Shown piece by piece: positions 1 through 12,602 of a stretch of 64,000 nucleotides of DNA. The position numbers were made by a program, and so were the translations under genes. Origin of the DNA: Limnomonas spitsbergensis (taxonomy: Eukaryota; Chlorophyta; Chlorophyceae; Chlamydomonadales); the NCBI GenBank assembly GCA_037349105.1, contig JAYJMM010000028.1, forward strand, positions 4,526,001 through 4,590,000, given 5' to 3'. Below the pieces are notes generated by a model. That model did not search any database and was not told where the DNA came from. It saw only the letters and a program-made list of their open reading frames with translations. Position 1 is the stretch's first letter, and each line of letters opens with the position of its first letter.

Positions 1-1066
1 AGAGGGCAAAGACAACCAAGCTGAAGCCCTCTACCGCCTCAAGCTCCTCTAAGCTTCCTTTGATCTCTCCGCCACCCTCATTAATACTTCCTTCAACTCC
101 TCGATGCCCACATCGTGATCACCCACTCTCTCCTCGACGACATCAAATCTGCCAACTCCACCGACCGTGTCTTTGCCCCTTGACAGCCTGGCCGCCATAG
201 CTACCTCCACCGCCGTGAATATCTCTGGTTTTCAAGGAGCGCGTCTGCGTTCCCAAAGACCCTGCCTTAAGCCGCCAACTGCTCCATGAGTATCATGATA
301 CACGTATTGTCGGCCACCCTGACCGCCTCAAGACACTCAACTCCATCGCCTCTCACTTGTAGTGGTCTCGCATGACCTGTGCCATCTTCTCCTACATCTC
401 CTCCTAGGCCCCGTGCCAAGGTTTACACACCCTCGACCCAAGCTCCCCCTTGTCTCCTCCAGCCTCACACTTTGTTCTTGTCCGCCCCTAGTCCCACGTT
501 TCCATGTTTAACCTCATCCCCGACCCACCCTCCTCCCCTCACCACAGCATCGTCTATGGCGCCATCGGTACCTTCGTGTGCATGCTCATCAAGCAAGCCA
601 TCTTCGTGTGCTCTCAAAAATCTATTCTCATGAACAACTCGCCCACCTTTCCTCAACCACGTCTTCTCCAAAAAGGCCGTCCTCATGTCGTTTTCTCTGA
701 CCGCGATCCACGTGTCATTGCCGCTTTGGGGACATGTAAGGGTGATCTCTGGCCTCGGCTCGAAGCATAACATCTTCACTACCCACCACCCACAAACTGG
801 TGGCCAAACAGAAATTATCCACCGTACCATTGAGACAATCGTGCATGTCCTTCCGCCTTGCTCTCCCTTCCACCTTGTCCCGTGTCCACCATGTCTTCCA
901 CGTCTCCCGCCTTCTCCCTTGGACGGCCAGCTCTATGGCGCCCGTTATTTCGTCTACGGTGACGTTTATAACGTCGACCGCATGCTTGGCTTCAAGATTG
1001 CCATATATCTCAATAGCCGGGCCCGTCCCGAGGCCCCTTGCTTGTTCTTCCTCGTCAAATGGTGTC
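1..1066 (+). pseudogene. Ty3/gypsy chromovirus pol remnant, copy 1 (RNase H tail, integrase, chromodomain)
   Basis: Translated piecewise, the + strand shows the end of a Ty3-type RNase H (EEGKDNQAEAL, cf. the family's ADALSR), an integrase zinc-finger half (HDTRIVGHPDRLKTLNS near 290-345), an integrase core with SDRDPRV near 690-715 and HPQTGGQTEI near 785-820, an RVHHVFHVSRLLP junction near 875-915, and a chromodomain-like end (VDRMLGF, FLVKW near 1045-1065). Pieces lie in different frames with stops, including a TAA right after the RNase H tail. The first catalytic Asp of the integrase core appears as Asn (MFNLIPD). It is dead. No LTR was identified in the window. Confidence 0.8.
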
Positions 1067-1712
1067 CCCTATTTGATCCTCATTTAAGGGATGTTTCTTT
1101 TGGGGACTGGGATTTCCCATCCCTTTCTTCGGGGGGATTTGGGGTATTTTCTCTTGTTTGCTCCCTTCGTGCTTTCTCTTCTTTATGATTTGTCCTTACA
1201 CATGCTTTGAATTTTAGGGGCGAGGAACCTGTGCACCGCCATTCCTTTTTGGGTGGGGGGAAGGCTAATTGATTCCAAGTGCTCCTCCCCTTCTTTCTTC
1301 CCCCTTGTTAACTTCCCTATTCTCTTAACGTAATTGATGGGCGCCTATGCGGCCTCGCAATTTCAGAAAAAAACTATAGGTGTTGCATTGTCACTTCACT
1401 ATTTGGCTTTCATCAATTATTGCCAATGCCGCGTTTCGTGAAATTGCCTCCACACTCCACATACATGAATTCATTTCCACCAACCGATCCTCCCTCTCCC
1501 TTGACCTTGGTCGCCCATTTCCAATTCGTGTTCCCATCTCGGAGGCATTTAGGGTGTGAGCGCTTTCTTTCCTTGCCTTGCCTCCGCGCGCTTGGTTTGG
1601 TCGTCCTTATTGATGCGCACACTCGATTCGACATATCGGCTTTATATGGTTGTTTCATTCGCGCATCGATGCCAGATGCAATGAGCAGCATCGACCTGAT
1701 GTGATAAACCGT

Positions 1713-1774
1713 ACAGCCGTCGTTAACTAACGCTCGCCGAGCATAATCCCGTCACTGCAGTTAACAACGGCTGT
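1713..1774. repeat. Inverted repeat, 16-bp arms, present in every array unit
   Basis: Arms ACAGCCGTCGTTAACT (1713-1728) and AGTTAACAACGGCTGT (1759-1774) pair at 15 of 16 positions around a 30-nt loop. The block recurs at about 4877, 8040 and 11200. Function unknown; it could be the relic of a small TIR element. Confidence 0.6.
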
Positions 1775-1952
1775 GGGGTTTGCCACACCAAACGGTACGC
1801 CTTGGCGAGCCGAGCAAGTTGTACGGTTTGTCACACTCAGCGATAGGCATTAGCGAGCCAACCAAGTTGTACGGTTTGTCTCATCGTGACTTAACAAGGA
1901 TCGCTTAACGGATGTCTAATCAAACAGACACGAGCTAGCGCGTCATTGTTAA

Positions 1953-2620
1953 TACCGTAGAACCGGATGAGGTTCGCGCACCCCGGATTTGAATATTTTG
2001 GCAAATCGTATGCGCGTCAAAATAAGCTATGTGTCCGCGCAGCGCATTTACCGCGCAACAGCCATTTCGAGGGAATAATATTAATTTCTGAGCGTGCAGC
2101 CCTTAAGATCGTGTTAATAAAGGTCTGTGCAGTTACAAACAAAGCAACTTTGCGGAGGGCAAATACCGCCGACTACATGCCTTGGTCGTGTGTTTTCCGC
2201 AGAAGAAGATGCTGACGGCCTTGAACTGAAGAGCCATGCTAGATAGTGCTGCTAGATGGTCGTCAGTATGTATGCCGATTGCCGATACGGTTTTAAATTT
2301 GGTACCGTAAAGTAGTCCGCGAGCCCCCTGCAATAGTTTGATGGCCTGTGATTACCACGCTCGCGGAACATGAATTATTGAATTATTTGTACCGCGCATA
2401 GTGTTCGCGCACCCCATAAATTAGTTAATCAAACGCGGAGTGAAACAGGTACAACGGTTTTAGCGATTTTTATTTCATAGCGCGCACCCCCAAACTATGG
2501 TTTGGACACCTTCCGAAACTCCGCACACCCGCATTTTTTTAATTGATATTCGCACGCATCCAGGTCCGCGCACCCCAATCATTTATGGCTGTTGAGCGAA
2601 GTCCAGCCGGTTTTATGGTA
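1953..2620. mobile_element. TIR element M1 in unit 1 (non-autonomous, MITE-like)
   Basis: The ends are inverted: TACCGTAGAACCGG on the left, CCGGTTTTATGGTA on the right. Inside are repeated GCGCGCACCCC / TCCGCGCA motifs and no protein-coding frame. The same ends bound elements elsewhere in the window with TA at both borders, which suggests a TA target duplication. Here it was copied along with the array unit. Confidence 0.6.
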
Positions 2621-2701
2621 TGCATAGCGTGGCGATGACGTGTTGCCGGCCGCCCAACCAAGCTTACCGCCCGTGAGAAGTTGTACGGATGATATAAAAA
2701 A

Positions 2702-2774
2702 GGTTCCGTTGATCAATTGGTAGAGCATCATTCTGCGAAGGATGTGGATGTGGGTTCGAATCTCACTGGAGCTA
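2702..2774 (+). tRNA. tRNA-like sequence in unit 1 (possible anticodon GCG), probable pseudogene
   Basis: The 73 nt fold roughly as a cloverleaf. A seven-pair acceptor (GGTTCCG with TGGAGCT) has three G-U pairs. A D-arm carries AATTGGTAGA, the variable loop has five bases, and the T-arm GTGGG-TTCGAAT-CTCAC is sound. The B-box GGTTCGAATC is canonical and the A-box is close. The anticodon loop would read CTGCGAA (GCG, Arg), but the anticodon stem pairs poorly. It is followed by CC rather than an encoded CCA. A tRNA-derived pseudogene or SINE head is more likely than an active tRNA. Confidence 0.45.
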
Positions 2775-3144
2775 CCTGAGTGACTGGTAAAACCTCTCGG
2801 CGATATATGTGCGTTTACGTTCGCGCCGTAGCCAGTCATGAGGGAAATCGCAAAGTAAAAGAGGTACCGACGAGTGACTGGTCCACAGTTACTATGACTC
2901 GGGGGAGGGTGCGCGTATCCCGTACGGGCAGGTTTACCTACGGGTCGCCTATACCTAGGGATCCGTTAAATTCACGAACGATTGGAAACGACACGTAGTT
3001 CTTACTTCTTGTACGGATGTCTGTCGCACCGTGCAGGAATCAAGTCCGAAAAGAGAGCTGTCGGCCCCAGGTTTCATTCGCCAGCAAGGACCTCTCCCGC
3101 CGCCAAGTCAAATGATCCCAAATCCTTGCTGATTACCAGCCCAA

Positions 3145-4229
3145 CATGTCCATCTTCTACGAAGAGGGCAAAGACAACCAAGCTGAAGCCCTCTACCGCC
3201 TCAAGCTCCTCTAAGCTTCCTCTGATCTCTCCGCCACCCTCATTAAATACTTCCTTCAACACCTCGATGCCCACACCGTGATCACCCACTCTCTCCTCGA
3301 CGACATCAAATCTGCCAACTCCACCGACCGTGTCTTTGCCCCTTGACAGCCTGGCCGCCATAGCTACCTCCACCGCCGTGAATATCTCTGGTTTTCAAGG
3401 AGCGCGTCTGCGTTCCCAAAGACCCTGCCTTAAGCCGCCAACTGCTCCATGAGTATCATGATACACGTATTGTCGGCCACCCTGACCGCCTCAAGACACT
3501 CAACTCCATCGCCTCTCACTTATAGTGGTCTCGCATGACCTGTGCCATCTTCTCCTACATCTCCTCCTAGGCCCCGTGCCAAGGTTTACACACCCTCAAC
3601 CCAAGCTCCCCCTTGTCTCCTCCAGCCTCACACTTTGTTCTTGTCCGCCCCTAGTCCCACGTTTCCATGTTTAACCTCATCCCCGACCCACCCTCCTCCC
3701 CTCACCACAACATCGTCTATGGCGCCATCGGTACCTTCGTGTGCATGCTCATCAAGCAAGCCATCTTCGTGTGCTCTCAAAAATCTATTCTTATGAACAA
3801 CTCGCCCACCTTTCCTCAACCACGTCTTCTCCAAAAAGGCCGTCCTCATGTCGTTTTCTCTGACCGCGATCCACGTGTCATTGCCGCTTTGGGGACATGT
3901 AAGGGTGATCTCTGGCCTCGGCTCGAAGCATAACATCTTCACTACCCACCACACACAAACTGGTGGCCAAACAGAAATTACCCACCGTACCATTGAGAAA
4001 ATCGAGCGTGTCCTTCCGCCTTGCTCTCCCTTCCACCTTGTCCCGTGTCCACCATGTCTTCCACGTCTCCCGCCTTCTCCCTTGGACGGCCAGCTCTATG
4101 GCGCCCGTTATTTCGTCTACGGTGACGTTTATAACGTCGACCGCATGCTTGGCTTCAAGATTGCCATATATCTCAATAGCCGGGCCCGTCCCAAGGCCCC
4201 TTGCTTGTTCTTCCTCGTCAAATGGTGTC
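3145..4229 (+). pseudogene. Chromovirus pol remnant, copy 2
   Basis: Same order of RNase H tail, integrase and chromodomain fragments as copy 1, about 3,163 bp downstream. It shares copy 1's TAA after the RNase H tail, the frameshifts and the Asn at the first integrase catalytic position. One extra C near 4212 shifts the chromodomain end relative to copy 1. Confidence 0.8.
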
Positions 4230-5115
4230 CCCCTATTTGATCCTCATTTAAGGGATGTTTCCTTTGGGGACTGGGATTTCCCATCCCTTTCTTCGGGGGG
4301 ATATGGGGTATTTTCTCTTGTTTGCTCCCTTCGTGCTTTCTCCTCTTTATGATTTGTCCTTACTCATGCTTTGAATTTTAGGGGCAAGGAACCTGTGCAC
4401 CGCCATTCCATTTTGGGTGGGGGGAAGGCTAATTGATTCCAAGTGCTCCTTCCCTTCTTTCTTCCCCCTTGTTAACTTCCCTATTCTCTTAACGTAATTG
4501 ATGGGCGCCTATGCGGCCTCGCAATTTCAGGAAAAAACTATAGGTGTTGCATTGTCACTTCACTATTTGGCTTTCATCAATTATTGCCAATGCCACATTG
4601 CGTGAAATTGCTTCCACACTCCACATACATGAATTCATTTCCACCAACCGATCCTCCCTCTCCCTTGACCTTGGTCGCCCATTTCCAATTCGTGTTCCCA
4701 TCTCGGAGGCATTTAGGGTGTGAGCGCTTTCTTTCCTTGCCTTGCCTCCGCGTGCTTGGTTTGGTCGTCCTTATTGATGCGCACACTCGATTCGACATAT
4801 CGGCTTTATATGGTTGTTTCATTCGCGCATCGATGCCAGATGCAATGAGCAGCATCGACCTGATGTGATAAACCGTACAGCCGTCGTTAACTAACGCTCG
4901 CCGAGCATAATCCCGTCACTGCAGTTAACAACGGCTGTGTGGTTTGCCACACCAAACGGTACGCCTTGGCGAGCCGAGCAAGTTGTACAGTTTGTCACAC
5001 TCAGCGATAGGCATTAGCGAGCCAACCGAGTTGTACGGTTTTTTCATCGTGACTTAACAAGGATCGCTTAACGGATGTCTAATCAAACAGACACGAGCTA
5101 GCGCGTCATTGTTAA

Positions 5116-5783
5116 TACCGTAGAACCGGATGAGGTTCGCGCACCCCGGATTTGAATATTTTGGCAAATCGTATGCGCGTCAAAATAAGCTATGTGTCCG
5201 CGCAGCGCATTTACCGCGCAACAGCCATTTCGAGGGAATATTATTAATTTCTGAGCGTGCAGCCCTTAAGATCGTGTTAATAAAGGTCTGTGCAGTTACA
5301 AACAAAGCAACTTTGCGGAGGGCAAATACCGCCGACTACATGCCTTGGTCGTGTGTTTTCCGCAGAAGAAGATGCTGACGGCCTTGAACTGAAGAGCCAT
5401 GCTCGATAGTGCTGCTAGATGGTCGTCAGTATGTATGCCGATTGCCGATACGGTTTTAAATTTGGTACCGTAAAGTAGTCCGCGAGCCCCCTGCAATAGT
5501 TTGATGGCCTGTGATTACCACGCTCGCGGAACATGAATTATTGAATTATTTGTACCGCGCATAGTGTTCGCGCACCCCATAAATTAGTTAATCAAACGCG
5601 GAGTGAAACAGGTACAACGGTTTTAGCGATTTTTATTTCATAGCGCGCACCCCCAAACTATGGTTTGGACACCTTCCGAAACTCCGCACACCCGCATTTT
5701 TTTAATTGATATTCGCACGCATCCAGGTCCGCGCACCCCAATCATTTATGGCTGTTGAGCGAAGTCCAGCCGGTTTTATGGTA
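5116..5783. mobile_element. TIR element M1 in unit 2
   Basis: Same element as in unit 1, with the same position in the unit, the same terminal inverted motifs and nearly identical interior. Confidence 0.6.
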
Positions 5784-5864
5784 TGCATAGCGTGGCGATG
5801 ACGTGTTGCCGGCCGCCCAACCAAGCTTACCGCCCGTGAGAAGTTGTACGGATGATATAAAAAA

Positions 5865-5937
5865 GGTTCCGTTGATCAATTGGTAGAGCATCATTCTGCG
5901 AAGGATGTGGATGTGGGTTCGAATCCCAATGGAGCTA
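5865..5937 (+). tRNA. tRNA-like sequence in unit 2, probable pseudogene
   Basis: Same 73-nt sequence except in the T-stem (CCCAA instead of CTCAC), which restores one pair and loses another. Position in the unit is conserved. Confidence 0.4.
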
Positions 5938-6304
5938 CCTGAGTGACTAGTAAAACCTCTCGGCGATATATGTGCGTTTACGTTCGCGCCGTAGCCAGTC
6001 ATGAGGGAAATCGCAAAGTAAAAGAGGTACCGACGAGTGACTGATCCACAGTTACTATGACTCGGGGGAGGGTGCGCGTATCCCGTACGGGCAGGTTTAC
6101 CTACGGGTCGCCTATACCTTACCTAGGGATCCGTTAAATTCACGAACGATTGGAAACGACACGTAGTTCTTACTTCTTGTATGGATGTCTGTCGCACCGT
6201 GCAGGAATCAAGTCCGAAAAGAGAGCTGTCGGCCCCAGGTTTCATTCGCCAGCAAGGACCTCTCCCGCCGCCAAGTCAAATGATCCGCTGATAAACCAGC
6301 CCAA

Positions 6305-7389
6305 CATGTCCATCTTCTACGAAGAGGGCAAAGCCTCCCAAGCTGAAGCCCTCTACCGCCTCAAGCTCCTCTAAGCTTCCTCTGATCTCTCCGCCACCCT
6401 CATTAAATACTTCCTTCAACTCCTCGATGCCCACATCGTGATCACCCACTCTCTCCTCGACGACATCAAATCTGCCAACTCCACCGACCGTGTCTTTGCC
6501 CCTTGACAGCCTGGCCGCCATAGCTACCTCCACCGCCGTGAATATCTCTGGTTTTCAAGGAGCGCGTCTGCGTTCCCAAAGACCCTGCCTTAAGCCGCCA
6601 ACTGCTCCATGAGTATCATGATACACGTATTGTCGGCCACCCTGACCGCCTCAAGACACTCAACTCCATCGCCTCTCACTTGTAGTGGTCTCGCATGACC
6701 TGTGCCATCTTCTCCTACATCTCCTCCTAGGCCCCGTGCCAAGGTTTACACACCCTCAACCCAAGCTCCCCCTTGTCTCCTCCAGCCTCACAATTTGTTC
6801 TTGTCCGCCCCTAGTCCCACGTTTCCATGTTTAACCTCATCCCCGACCCACCCTCCTCCCCTCACCACAACATCGTCTATGGCGCCATCGGTACCTTCGT
6901 GTGCATGCTCATCAAGCAAGCCATCTTCGTGTGCTCTCAAAAATCTATTCTTATGAACAACTCGCCCACCTTTCCTCAACCACGTCTTCTCCAAAAAGGC
7001 CGTCCTCATGTCGTTTTCTCTGACCGCGATCCACGTGTCATTGCCGCTTTGGGGACATGTAAGGGTGATCTCTGGCCTCGGCTCGAAGCATAACATCTTC
7101 ACTACCCACCACACACAAACTGGTGGCCAAACAGAAATTACCCACCGTACCATTGAGAAAATCGAGCGTGTCCTTCCGCCTTGCTCTCCCTTCCACCTTG
7201 TCCCGTGTCCACCATGTCTTCCACGTCTCCCGCCTTCTCCCTTGGACGGCCAGCTCTATGGCGCCCGTTATTTCGTCTACGGTGACGTTTATAACGTCGA
7301 CCGCATGCTTGGCTTCAAGATTGCCATATATCTCAATAGCCGGGCCCGTCCCAAGGCCCCTTGCTTGTTCTTCCTCGTCAAATGGTGTC
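6305..7389 (+). pseudogene. Chromovirus pol remnant, copy 3
   Basis: Same remnant with the same shared stops and frameshifts. The sequence upstream of MSIFYEEGK is a few bases shorter than in copy 2, and KDNQ is replaced by KASQ. Copies 3 and 4 share this variant, so they are sister units. Confidence 0.8.
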
Positions 7390-8280
7390 CCCCTATTTGA
7401 TCCTCATTTAAGGGATGTTTCCTTTGGGGACTGGGATTTCCCATCCCTTTCTTCGGGGGGATTTGGGGTATTTTCTCTTGTTTGCTCCCTTCGTGCTTTC
7501 TCCTCTTTATGATTTGTCCTTACACATGCTTTGAATTTTAGGGGCGAGGAACCTGTGCACCGCCATTCCATTTTGGGTGGGGGGAAGGCTAATTGATTCC
7601 AAGTGCTCCTTCCCTTCTTTCTTCCCCCTTGTTAACTTCCCTATTCTCTTAACGTAATTGATGGGCGCCTATGCGGCCTCGCAATTTCAGAAAAAACTAT
7701 AGGTGTTGCATTGTCACTTCACTATTTGGCTTTCATCAATTATTGACGATGCCACATTACGTGAAATTGCTTCCACACTCCACATACATGAATTCATTTC
7801 CCCCAACCGATCCTCCCTCTCCCTTGACCTTGGTCGCCCATTTCCAATTCGTGTTCCCATCTCGGAGGCATTTAGGGTGTGAGCGCTTTCTTTCCTTGCC
7901 TTGCCTCCGATCCGCGCGCTTGGTTTGGTCGTCCTTATTGATGCGCACACTCGATTCGACATATCGGCTTTATATGGTTGTTTCATTCGCGCATCGATGC
8001 CAGATGCAATGAGCAGCATCGACCTGATGTGATAAACCGTACAGCCGTCGTTAACTAACGCTCGCCGAGCATAATCCCGTCACTGCAGTTAACAGCGGCT
8101 GTGTGGTTTGCCACACCAAACGGTACGCCTTGGCGAGCCGAGCAAGTTGTACGGTTTGTCACACTCAGCGATAGGCATTGGCGAGCCTACCAAGTTGTAC
8201 GGTTTGTCTCATCGTGACTTAACAAGGATCGCTTAACGGGTGTCTAATGAAACAGACACGAGCTAGCGCGTCATTGTTAA

Positions 8281-8948
8281 TACCGTAGAACCGGATGAGG
8301 TTCGCGCACCCCGGATTTGAATATTTTGGCAAATCGTATGCGCGTCAAAATAAGCTATGTGTCCGCGCAGCGCATTTACTGCGCAACAGCCATTTCGAGG
8401 GAATATTATTAATTTCTGAGCGTGCAGCCCTTAAGATCGTGTTAATAAAGGTCTGTGCAGTTACAAACAAAGCAACTTTGCGGAGGGCAAATACCGCCGA
8501 CTACATGCCTTGGTCGTGTGTTTTCCGCAGAAGAAGATGCTGACGGCCTTGAACTGAAGAGCCATGCTCGATAGTGCTGCTAGATGGTCGTCAGTATGTA
8601 TGCCGATTGCCGATACGGTTTTAAATTTGGTACCGTAAAGTAGTCCGCGAGCCCCCTGCAATAGTTTGATGGCCTGTGATTACCACGCTCGCGGAACATG
8701 AATTATTGAATTATTTGTACCGCGCATAGTGTTCGCGCACCCCATAAATTAGTTAATCAAACGCGGAGTGAAACAGGTACAACGGTTTTAGCGATTTTTA
8801 TTTCATAGCGCGCACCCCCAAACTATGGTTTGGACACCTTCCGAAACTCCGCACACCCGCATTTTTTTAATTGATATTCGCACGCATCCAGGTCCGCGCA
8901 CCCCAATCATTTATGGCTGTTGAGCGAAGTCCAGCCGGTTTTATGGTA
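8281..8948. mobile_element. TIR element M1 in unit 3
   Basis: Same element as in units 1 and 2, bounded by TACCGTAGAACCGG and CCGGTTTTATGGTA. Confidence 0.6.
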
Positions 8949-9029
8949 TGCATAGCGTGGCGATGACGTGTTGCCGGCCGCCCAACCAAGCTTACCGCCC
9001 GTGAGAAGTTGTACGGATGATATAAAAAA

Positions 9030-9102
9030 GGTTCCGTTGATCAATTGGTAGAGCATCATTCTGCGAAGGATGTGGATGTGGGTTCGAATCCCAATGGAGC
9101 TA
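9030..9102 (+). tRNA. tRNA-like sequence in unit 3, probable pseudogene
   Basis: Identical in design to the unit 2 copy. Unit 4 lacks the segment, so the window holds three copies. Confidence 0.4.
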
Positions 9103-9469
9103 CCTGAGTGACTGGTAAAACCTCTCGGCGATATATGTGCGTTTACGTTCGCGCCGTAGCCAGTCATGAGGGAAATCGCAAAGTAAAAGAGGTACCGACG
9201 AGTGACTGATCCACAGTTACTATGACTCGGGGGAGGGTGCGCGTATCCCGTACGGGCAGGTTTACCTACGGGTCGCCTATACCTTACCTAGGGATCCGTT
9301 AAATTCACGAACGATTGGAAACGACACGTAGTTCTTACTTCTTGTATGGATGTCTGTCGCACCGTGCAGGAATCAAGTCCGAAAAGAGAGCTGTCGGCCC
9401 CAGGTTTCATTCGCCAGCAAGGACCTCTCCCGCCGCCAAGTCAAATGATCCGCTGATAAACCAGCCCAA

Positions 9470-10554
9470 CATGTCCATCTTCTACGAAGAGGGCAAAGCC
9501 TCCCAAGCTGAAGCCCTCTACCGCCTCAAGCTCCTCTAAGCTTCCTCTGATCTCTCCGCCACCCTCATTAAATACTTCCTTCAACTCCTCGATGCCCACA
9601 TCGTGATCACCCACTCTCTCCTCGACGACATCAAATCTGCCAACTCCACCGACCGTGTCTTTGCCCCTTGACAGCCTGGCCGCCATAGCTACCTCCACCG
9701 CCGTGAATATCTCTGGTTTTCAAGGAGCGCGTCTGCGTTCCCAAAGACCCTGCCTTAAGCCGCCAACTGCTCCATGAGTATCATGATACACGTATTGTCG
9801 GCCACCCTGACCGCCTCAAGACACTCAACTCCATCGCCTCTCACTTATAGTGGTCTCGCATGACCTGTGCCATCTTCTCCTACATCTCCTCCTAGGCCCC
9901 GTGCCAAGGTTTACACACCCTCAACCCAAGCTCCCCCTTGTCTCCTCCAGCCTCACACTTTGTTCTTGTCCGCCCCTAGTCCCACGTTTCCATGTTTAAC
10001 CTCATCCCCGACCCACCCTCCTCCCCTCACCACAACATCGTCTATGGCGCCATCGGTACCTTCGTGTGCATGCTCATCAAGCAAGCCATCTTCGTGTGCT
10101 CTCAAAAATCTATTCTTATGAACAACTCGCCCACCTTTCCTCAACCACGTCTTCTCCAAAAAGGCCGTCCTCATGTCGTTTTCTCTGACCGCGATCCACG
10201 TGTCATTGCCGCTTTGGGGACATGTAAGGGTGATCTCTGGCCTCGGCTCGAAGCATAACATCTTCACTACCCACCACACACAAACTGGTGGCCAAACAGA
10301 AATTACCCACCGTACCATTGAGAAAATCGAGCGTGTCCTTCCGCCTTGCTCTCCCTTCCACCTTGTCCCGTGTCCACCATGTCTTCCACGTCTCCCGCCT
10401 TCTCCCTTGGACGGCCAGCTCTATGGCGCCCGTTATTTCGTCTACGGTGACGTTTATAACGTCGACCGCATGCTTGGCTTCAAGATTGCCATATATCTCA
10501 ATAGCCGGGCCCGTCCCAAGGCCCCTTGCTTGTTCTTCCTCGTCAAATGGTGTC
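9470..10554 (+). pseudogene. Chromovirus pol remnant, copy 4
   Basis: Same remnant. It shares the KASQ variant with copy 3 and the TAA stop with copies 1-3. No intact reading frame spans the RNase H-integrase junction. Confidence 0.8.
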
Positions 10555-11440
10555 CCCCTATTTGATCCTCATTTAAGGGATGTTTCCTTTGGGGACTGGG
10601 ATTTCCCATCCCTTTCTTCGGGGGGATTTGGGGTATTTTCTCTTGTTTGCTCCCTTCGTGCTTTCTCCTCTTTATGATTTGTCCTTACACATGCTTTGAA
10701 TTTTAGGGGCGAGGAACCTGTGCACCGCCATTCCATTTTGGGTGGGGGGAAGGCTAATTGATTCCAAGTGCTCCTTCCCTTCTTTCTTCCCCCTTGTTAA
10801 CTTCCCTATTCTCTTAACGTAATTGATGGGCGCCTATGCGGCCTCGCAATTTCAGAAAAAACTATAGGTGTTGCATTGTCACTTCACTATTTGGCTTTCA
10901 TCAATTATTGCCAATGCCACATTGCGTGAAATTGCTTCCACACTCCACATACATGAATTCATTTCCACCAACCGATCCTCCCTCTCCCTTGACCTTGGTC
11001 GCCCATTTCCAATTCGTGTTCCCATCTCGGAGGCATTTAGGGTGTGAGCGCTTTCTTTCCTTGCCTTGCCTCCGCGCGCTTGGTTTGGTCGTCCTTATTG
11101 ATGCGCACACTCGATTCGACATATCGGCTTTATATGGTTGTTTCATTCGCGCATCGATGCCAGATGCAATGAGCAGCATCGACCTGATGTGATAAACCGT
11201 ACAGCCGTCGTTAACTAACGCTCGCCGAGCATAATCCCGTCACTGCAGTTAACAGCGGCTGTGTGGTTTGCCACACCAAACGGTACGCCTTGGCGAGCCG
11301 AGCAAGTTGTACGGTTTGTCACACTCAGCGATAGGCATTGGCGAGCCTACCAAGTTGTACGGTTTGTCTCATCGTGACTTAACAAGGATCGCTTAACGGA
11401 TGTCTAATCAAACAGACACGAGCTAGCGCGTCATTGTTAA

Positions 11441-12602
11441 TACCGTAGAACCGGATGAGGTTCGCGCACCCCGGATTTGAATATTTTGGCAAATCGTATG
11501 CGCGTCAAAATAAGCTATGTGTCCGCGCAGCACATTTACCGCGCAACAGCCATTTCGAGGGAATATTATTATTTTTTGAGCGTGCAGCCCTTAAGATCGT
11601 GTTAATAAAGGTCTGTGCAGTTACAAACAAAGCAACTTTGCGGAGGGCAAATACCGCCGACTACATGCCTTGGTCGTGTGTTTTCCGCAGAAGAAGATGC
11701 TGACGGCCTTAAACTGAAGAGCCATGCTAGATAGTGCTGCTAGATGGTCGTCAGTATGTATGCAGTGCTGTGCGATTACGCCGTAATCCGATTTTTGTGT
11801 AAGTAATTACGGCCGATTGCGGCGTAACACGTAATTGCGCGCAAGTAAGGCTTTTTAGCTTGCACGCAATTAAGAGCGAGCTGTAATCTAGACCGCAAGC
11901 ACGTTCCAGTAGATTTCTGTGTTTTGGGGACATCAGTTATTCATTTTCGAAGGTGGGTAGTTGCGGATCGTTGTGCGTCAACTCATAGGAAGATAGATAT
12001 CGTGAAGATCAGAACAACTTCCACGTTAATGTACCACGACTTTTCGTCAATTGGCGGGTAGGTTCCGAGCCGAAAACCCCATTTGTGGTGCGTAACCAGG
12101 GTTTCGTCTGTGGTTACGCCGAAAGCAACTTGCAGTAATTGCGGTGTAATCTGGGCGGTCCTGGTAAACTGCGCGCAAATTGCACCGTCACCGCAAACCG
12201 TAATTTCACGAACCGTAAGGAAGCACAGCACAGTACCGGTAGTGCTGCTAGATGGTCGTCAGTATGTATGCCGATACGGTTTTAAATGTGGTACCGGAAA
12301 GTAGTCCGCGAGCCCCCTCAAATAGTTTGATGGCCTGTGAAAACCAAGTTCAACATGAATTCTTGAATTATTTTTACCGCGCACAGTGTTCGCGCACTAA
12401 ATTAGTTAATCAAAGGCGGAGTGGAACCGGTACTACGGTTTTAGCGATTTTTATTTCATAGCGCGCACCCCCAACACAATTGTCTGGGCACCTTCCGACA
12501 CTCCGCGCAACGGCACTTTTTTAATTGATATTAGCACGCATGCAGGTCCGCGCCACCCAATCATTAATTAATGTTGATCGAAATTTGACTGGTTTTACGG
12601 TA
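11441..12602. mobile_element. TIR element M1 in unit 4, split by a nested insert
   Basis: The left end TACCGTAGAACCGG is at 11441 and the right end GGTTTTACGGTA at 12602. The element is interrupted by the 477 bp insert at 11763-12239, and its right half is more diverged than in units 1-3. Immediately after it the unit lacks the segment that carries the tRNA-like sequence. Confidence 0.6.
11763..12239. mobile_element. 477-bp nested insert with short TIRs and a 31-bp flanking duplication
   Basis: A block found in no other unit interrupts M1. It begins CAGTGCTGTGC and ends GCACAGCACAG plus a few bases, a terminal inverted repeat of about 11 bp with one mismatch. Subterminal GTAATTGCGCGCAAG and CTGCGCGCAAATTG are also roughly inverted. 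The 31 bp before it (11732-11762) are repeated exactly after it (12240-12270). No protein is encoded. A MITE-like element is the simplest reading, but a 31-bp target duplication would be unusually long. Confidence 0.55.

Noticed and set aside
465..10318. 121-codon - strand ORF repeated in each array unit
   Set aside because: Antisense to the integrase remnant, which has family motifs on +. Repetition follows from unit duplication, not selection.
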